From the NCBI GenBank assembly GCA_037903355.1, contig JBAJFE010000004.1, positions 2,542,001-2,606,000 on the forward strand: a stretch of DNA of 64,000 bases, read 5' to 3'. This stretch comes from Trichuris trichiura (taxonomy: Eukaryota; Nematoda; Enoplea; Trichinellida; Trichuridae). A model generated the notes under the pieces. It was not told where the DNA came from and did not search any database. It worked only from the letters and a program-made list of their open reading frames with translations. Numbering within the stretch: position 1 is the first letter of the stretch; the number at the start of each line of letters is the position of its first letter. The position numbers were made by a program, and so were the translations under genes. Below, piece after piece: positions 59,801-64,000 of this stretch.

Positions 59801-60334
59801 ACTGTCAATCAACTCTCGGCGCCCCTGATTGTAGGCGCTTATTAAATGGCTTTTCACAATTGCCGGATGGGGCGGAGAAAAAGCGGGAAACGCGAGACGC
59901 AAAAACTCTGCGGCGCCCTCTTTTTTCCAAAAATTCAACGGTAACCTATCCTTGAACACCATCTTGCAGCACATATCTTGTACAACTTTCAAATCGGCCT
60001 TTCTTGGCACGCGGCCAATCTTCCTAATTCGCTGCAACCCATTGCCGCTCGTTTCGGCTGTTGCATGTTGGATGTTTGGGTCGAAAATTCCATGCGCTGC
60101 GCTGAGATGTTTTTTGAATGACGTTGACGAACAATTTGCATACGAAAGCGTCTTGGCGCAACATAGGCATATCAGGCTTTTGCCATCTCTTGTGCAGTAG
60201 CGTTTCCAGTATACGTCGGAACCACTTCGGTGACGTCTCTTCGAAGCGGCTAAAGCTGATAGAGCAGAAGTTGATTGTTGGTCATTAACTTTACTTGTTG
60301 ATGGAGCTTCTTCATTCAGTTCGCTCGTATTCAT
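56892..60334 (-). CDS. hAT-superfamily transposase with BED zinc finger
   Basis: hAT transposases cut and paste DNA and leave 8-bp duplications. Exon 1 (59651-60334, 228 residues) starts MNTSELNEEAPSTSK and holds a BED-type finger at about residues 38-80 (YWKRYCTRDGKSLICLCC, with HLSAAH). Then comes the first catalytic Asp region (SLSFDYWTC). Exon 2 is 59515-59605; exon 3 starts at 59457 and carries LPCFAQILHAVV. Further pieces follow near 59050-59170, 58870-59030, 58720-58800 (CWCSTANMIGAF), 58385-58616 (LTEEEWNVLKDLQNVLLPFL) and 57120-57680 (LKEIAYLNPSFHGH). The last exon has the hATC block (FKQYASLRMSIPALS, MPSEQAFSASGY) and ends at 56892. So the protein runs from BED finger to hATC, though middle exon joins are incomplete. 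As read, the second catalytic Asp (TTDN) is absent at the exon 2/3 join. No terminal inverted repeats were found, so it may be a single-copy, host-adopted gene. Confidence 0.83.
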
Positions 60335-63300
60335 TCGGTAAGCTCAATTACTGAATAAACAAAAAAATATGCAACCAACTAAAATTATGAAACAAACAAA
60401 CCGCGGATGAGGCAACGTAGAGTGATTCATTAGCTGACAGTCAGAGAAGGAGAGCTGTTGACTGGCGTCCTTTTGTCAAATGACGCGTTAGCCCACTGCG
60501 AAATGCGTAATGAAAACTGGAACAGAAAACTACAATTAACGAACTGGAACGTAGTCTGATGGACAACCACTAAAGCGGCCGCACATTATGGCCAATTCGA
60601 ATCGCCAACTGCCGGTAAGGGACGTGCGAAAACAAGAAATATGCAAACCGGTGTCCCATAGGTTCTCTCCTCTTTGTCGTCGTCGTCGTTGTCCTAGCGA
60701 ATGAGCAACAAAGGCAAATCAACTTGCTCGGTTCAAGAATGGAACTGGTCCTTTCGCGTCTTGTGATCTTCCATTCGGTACAAATTATAAACCACATCAT
60801 TGGAACAGGAATGATTGGAGCGTTCGACTGGCAACTGTTGTTGACTTGCTCAGCTCTTGAACAGTGTAGCGTACCAGTTTCAAATCGCATTTTGAAGAAC
60901 AGAAAGAAGGAAAGCTTATGGCGTGTGAAATGATGAAATAGCTGCCGTTTATTCGTTCAATTTTACTTAGACGTAACAGCAAGAAAATTCAAATAAGCCT
61001 TCTTTCGCAATGCCTTCTACTAGGCAAGAAGGCAGAAAGGAGCATCGTAACTGAAAAAAACCATAAATGCCGTCACAAAAGGATTGTACTCGAAAGCCAT
61101 AAGTGAGGTTTTGCAGTAAAGCTCGCTTGACCACGCCTATCAGCTCCTTATAGTCAAGCTCGCAATTTCAAGCGCCCAACTGAGAGGAAGGAGCCTTTGG
61201 CAAGGTGCCAAGTTGCACCGTGAATCAGGCGATCACCAGTCAAGTGGTCAGAGCTGAAAACCGCTGAAACTATAGTTTCGTGGGACAAAAACAAATTCAT
61301 CCAACGAATACCACGTCGCGCAAACTTGTAAACGGGAGTACATACGAATTTTGTCCAGCGATTTAATGGCATCGCAAAATATCGAGCTGCGAAAAACCAC
61401 TCTAAATAGTAGCTTCTTTTTGAGCAAAGTTACTCGCTTTGCCGCCATTTGAAACAATGCCTGATTCTAAATCTGTACATTCAAGAAATCCAGCGCAGTA
61501 GCTTCATTAAGAGAATTTTAAAAATTATTGATAAGCAGGTACAGTAGCCAAGCAGGATCAATTTTGAATTTTAAAGTGACTGTCCGTAACGGGTACGCCT
61601 TTCTTTACACTTACGCTTTGCAATTATCATTACTTCATTGATGTGGGCTTCGCTAAGTTTAGCCGTCTCCCTGGGAGCGAACTATCGCCCGGTATTTCGC
61701 CGACTCCTACTTTTCAACAGTAGGCAACATAGCATGCAGGTGCCAATTTGAATTCAAATTTTAAATTACGAAAATTACCGTACTCTTATTGCAGAAAGCA
61801 TTCTCAGGTACGCAAAAGGATAACGAGAGAAATTTTTCGTTTCCATCTGGTCAGTTGGCTTTGCTTATACTCAACAACCAATAATAGTCGTAAGCTTTTA
61901 AAAATCACGCTATCGCTAATGCTTCGCATTTGGATTTCGAGAAAACTTGGCTCGGTAGGTTAAAGTAGCAGCGGAAACGAAAATTCTATTATACCTAGGG
62001 ACTCCTAGCCGCAGGGTAAGGCGCTAAGGCGCCATTATGCTTAAACGGGTAGAGGGCACAGCGGGAAATGGTAGGCCCAGCCTGTAGGATATTCAAAGAA
62101 AGCGTATGTTTTCAAGTTAGACCCTCTACGCGGCACTATTCTTCAAGCACAGATTCGAACTAATTTTTACTACTGTTCAAAAAAGTTTTGCGCAATCATT
62201 CCATCCTTTTAAGTTCTCCTTGAAATTATCATTTTCTTCATCCAGTCAGCTAATATTCGCTTAGCATTTGCAGACTGTGATGAAGCATAAATGAACCAGC
62301 GCCTTTTTCCGCCTTTTCGTTAGCGTCCCTAACAAGTATCTAACAATTCCTAGGAATCATTGCTCAAATCCTATTCCCGCGAGCACGAGTCATCGTAAAC
62401 GATACAATTTGGAACTTAAACAGTCGATTTTTGGAGTAAATAAATAAGTACTTACGAAAACAGCTCAACTTGCTTGCAAAGCCTCAAAAAGTGCCGACGA
62501 ACTAAAATAACAGAAAACGAGGCAGCTATTTTTGAAAGAAGCCTCTTACACGAATGTATTTTACTCAACCGATTGTGACTGTATGATTTGCAGGTTTCAC
62601 TGTATAAATGATGAACTTAGCTTTGCCACTCCGAAATGTTTTTGGAAGGCGTAGCTAAGCGCGTCGCTCGTTTTGGAGCTAAATAAGAAAGCAACAAAAC
62701 CAACGCTTAGTTTGAAAAAAATCAGCGTACGAGCAACAAAAGTTTGCATGCATTTTGTGTAACGCACGTAGTCACTATTAAAACAGTATAATTTGCGAAC
62801 TGCATCAAGCCAACATTAAGTTGAGCAAAAATGAACAGAAAAATTAATGCAAGATAATTTGCATATTCAAATAATAATGCAAATGGCTTTACGCATTTAG
62901 CTTGCTAAAAGGGATCGCAGGCCAACATGGATGACTGCTTATTTCAATAAAACAGGAAACAGTATCGATTTCCATTATACTTATCACGACTCCGACGCAT
63001 AGAGAAGTTTTTATAATTATGGAAAAAGTTTGTTAGATAACTATACGGTCAGTCAGCTAAGGGCGGCTCTTAGATGCTTAGTGAACTTTTACCTTCTGAT
63101 TTTGTATGGCTTTTTAAAACCCTGCCATTTTGGTGTTCCTGTCTTAACTGAGGACTTCCACTTAACGTTTTCTTGTTCCGCATCATAACGTCTTACTGTC
63201 GATAAAATCGAGCGTGACGCCCTTGCAAAGAATAATGTCAAAGGGAAAGTGCTTGAAATCTGGAAAACGGAAGTGAGTTTGCCGAATAAGGTACCACTTC

Positions 63301-64000
63301 AACTACAGCAGCATTTTAGCTGAACATACTTCTTCTCAACAAAACAGTCGATAACGCAACAAGTAAACAACTTGTTGTAGACGCGTTTTTCACTCTCAAA
63401 ACCGAAAGACTCTTTTCTTTGCGGCTGCAGCTTTCCCATTTCGGATTTCAACGTTACAGCTTTGTAAAGCGGAAGCAGCGTAGGCTCAGGTTTTGCATTG
63501 CATGCCATTCAATGGCTACGGACAAAAATACTTTTCTTTTGCGCATGGAGAAATAGTGCAATTAAATCCCTATTCCCGAACAAATCTATGCCTTAACAGC
63601 GTAACGGATTAAGGCTCACTTTTTGTTGTTTCGGAAATCATTACTTCAGCCGCGTAGTGACAATGCTTTTTCGTTTTCAAAAACTCGACGTATCAATGCA
63701 TTCCTGCCTGTTACGCATAGCTGAGGCTTTAAGCTTTTCGCGTGAAACAATGCTGGTCGGCAGGAAATGTTTGAAAAAGTTTTATTGCATTGCTTGGACT
63801 TAAACGGTCGACAGTTACAGTATGCCAGATGGAAACAGCCGGTGCGTTTTGCACCAGCGGCGTCGCGGGTGAACTTAAGGCGCAAACGACGTAACCTTTC
63901 AGACATGACGAGTTGAAAAAGGATGGTTTGATTAAGCCAGTTTCCATTTTTACGCGTCAGGAATGTTTTTTACCGTAATTAGTACGTGCAAATCATTTAC
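60335..64000. other. No firm gene to the window end
   Basis: Short ORFs only. The best exon-like stretch is minus strand 63320-63508 (MACNAKPEPTLLPLYKAV), which starts at a true ATG, but I cannot name it or find partners. A GC-richer segment at 62010-62060 (GGTAAGGCGCTAAGGCGCC) looks like a small repeat. Confidence 0.4.

Overview
This is a eukaryotic nuclear window. Genes are split by many short GT-AG introns (mostly 40-80 nt, some only 25-33 nt) and separated by long AT-rich gaps. It encodes animal-type proteins: PRMT1, Dicer helicase region, tetraspanin, HAND-like bHLH, histone H1, NOC3, TTC1, BAG1, mitochondrial mS26, ICE2/NARG2 and a Vasa/PL10-type helicase. Compact introns, closely spaced same-strand gene pairs and repeats with TTAGGC units (the nematode telomere hexamer) suggest a nematode. 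This is inference; a clade I (Dorylaimia) worm is only a guess.

Layout. 1-4.2 kb: an isolated HAND-like bHLH exon (minus). 4.2-14.7 kb: an ICE2 gene (plus) whose two large introns hold an antisense histone H1 gene and small inverted-repeat elements. 14.7-18.8 kb: mostly empty. 18.8-21.3 kb: an intronless Vasa/PL10-like helicase (minus). 23.1-26.9 kb: a Dicer-like gene (plus) that stops after the dimerisation domain. 28.2-29.0 kb: BAG1 (minus). 31.2-35.3 kb: NOC3 with a clarin-like four-TM gene directly upstream (both minus). 35.9-37.4 kb: an odd TAC/CAT-rich block. 38.5-39.7 kb: a PWWP protein (plus). 40.9-44.8 kb: a decayed Penelope-like retroelement between inverted arms, split by a hAT-type MITE. 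45.5-51.3 kb: a dense housekeeping cluster, TTC1 and mS26 (minus), PRMT1 (plus), tetraspanin (minus). 51.8-54.9 kb: a young RT-less LTR retrotransposon with 405-bp LTRs and a 5-bp target duplication. 56.9-60.3 kb: a multi-exon hAT transposase gene (minus). 60.3-64 kb: nothing firm.

Exon structures were worked out by hand from splice motifs, reading phase and remembered family homology. For ICE2, BAG1, NOC3, TTC1, mS26, PRMT1, the tetraspanin and the clarin-like gene all exon phases join into complete frames. Dicer 5' and middle exons, the PWWP 5' end and the hAT middle exons are incomplete.

Several genes touch RNA and chromatin: PRMT1 methylates RG-rich proteins (the helicase here has a long RG/FG tail), Dicer processes dsRNA, ICE2 serves snRNA transcription, and H1 and the PWWP protein act on chromatin. 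No functional cluster is implied. The best leads are the helicase-only Dicer, H1 nested in ICE2, the TTAGGC palindromic repeats, the RT-less retrotransposon with an internal triplication, and introns down to 25 nt.
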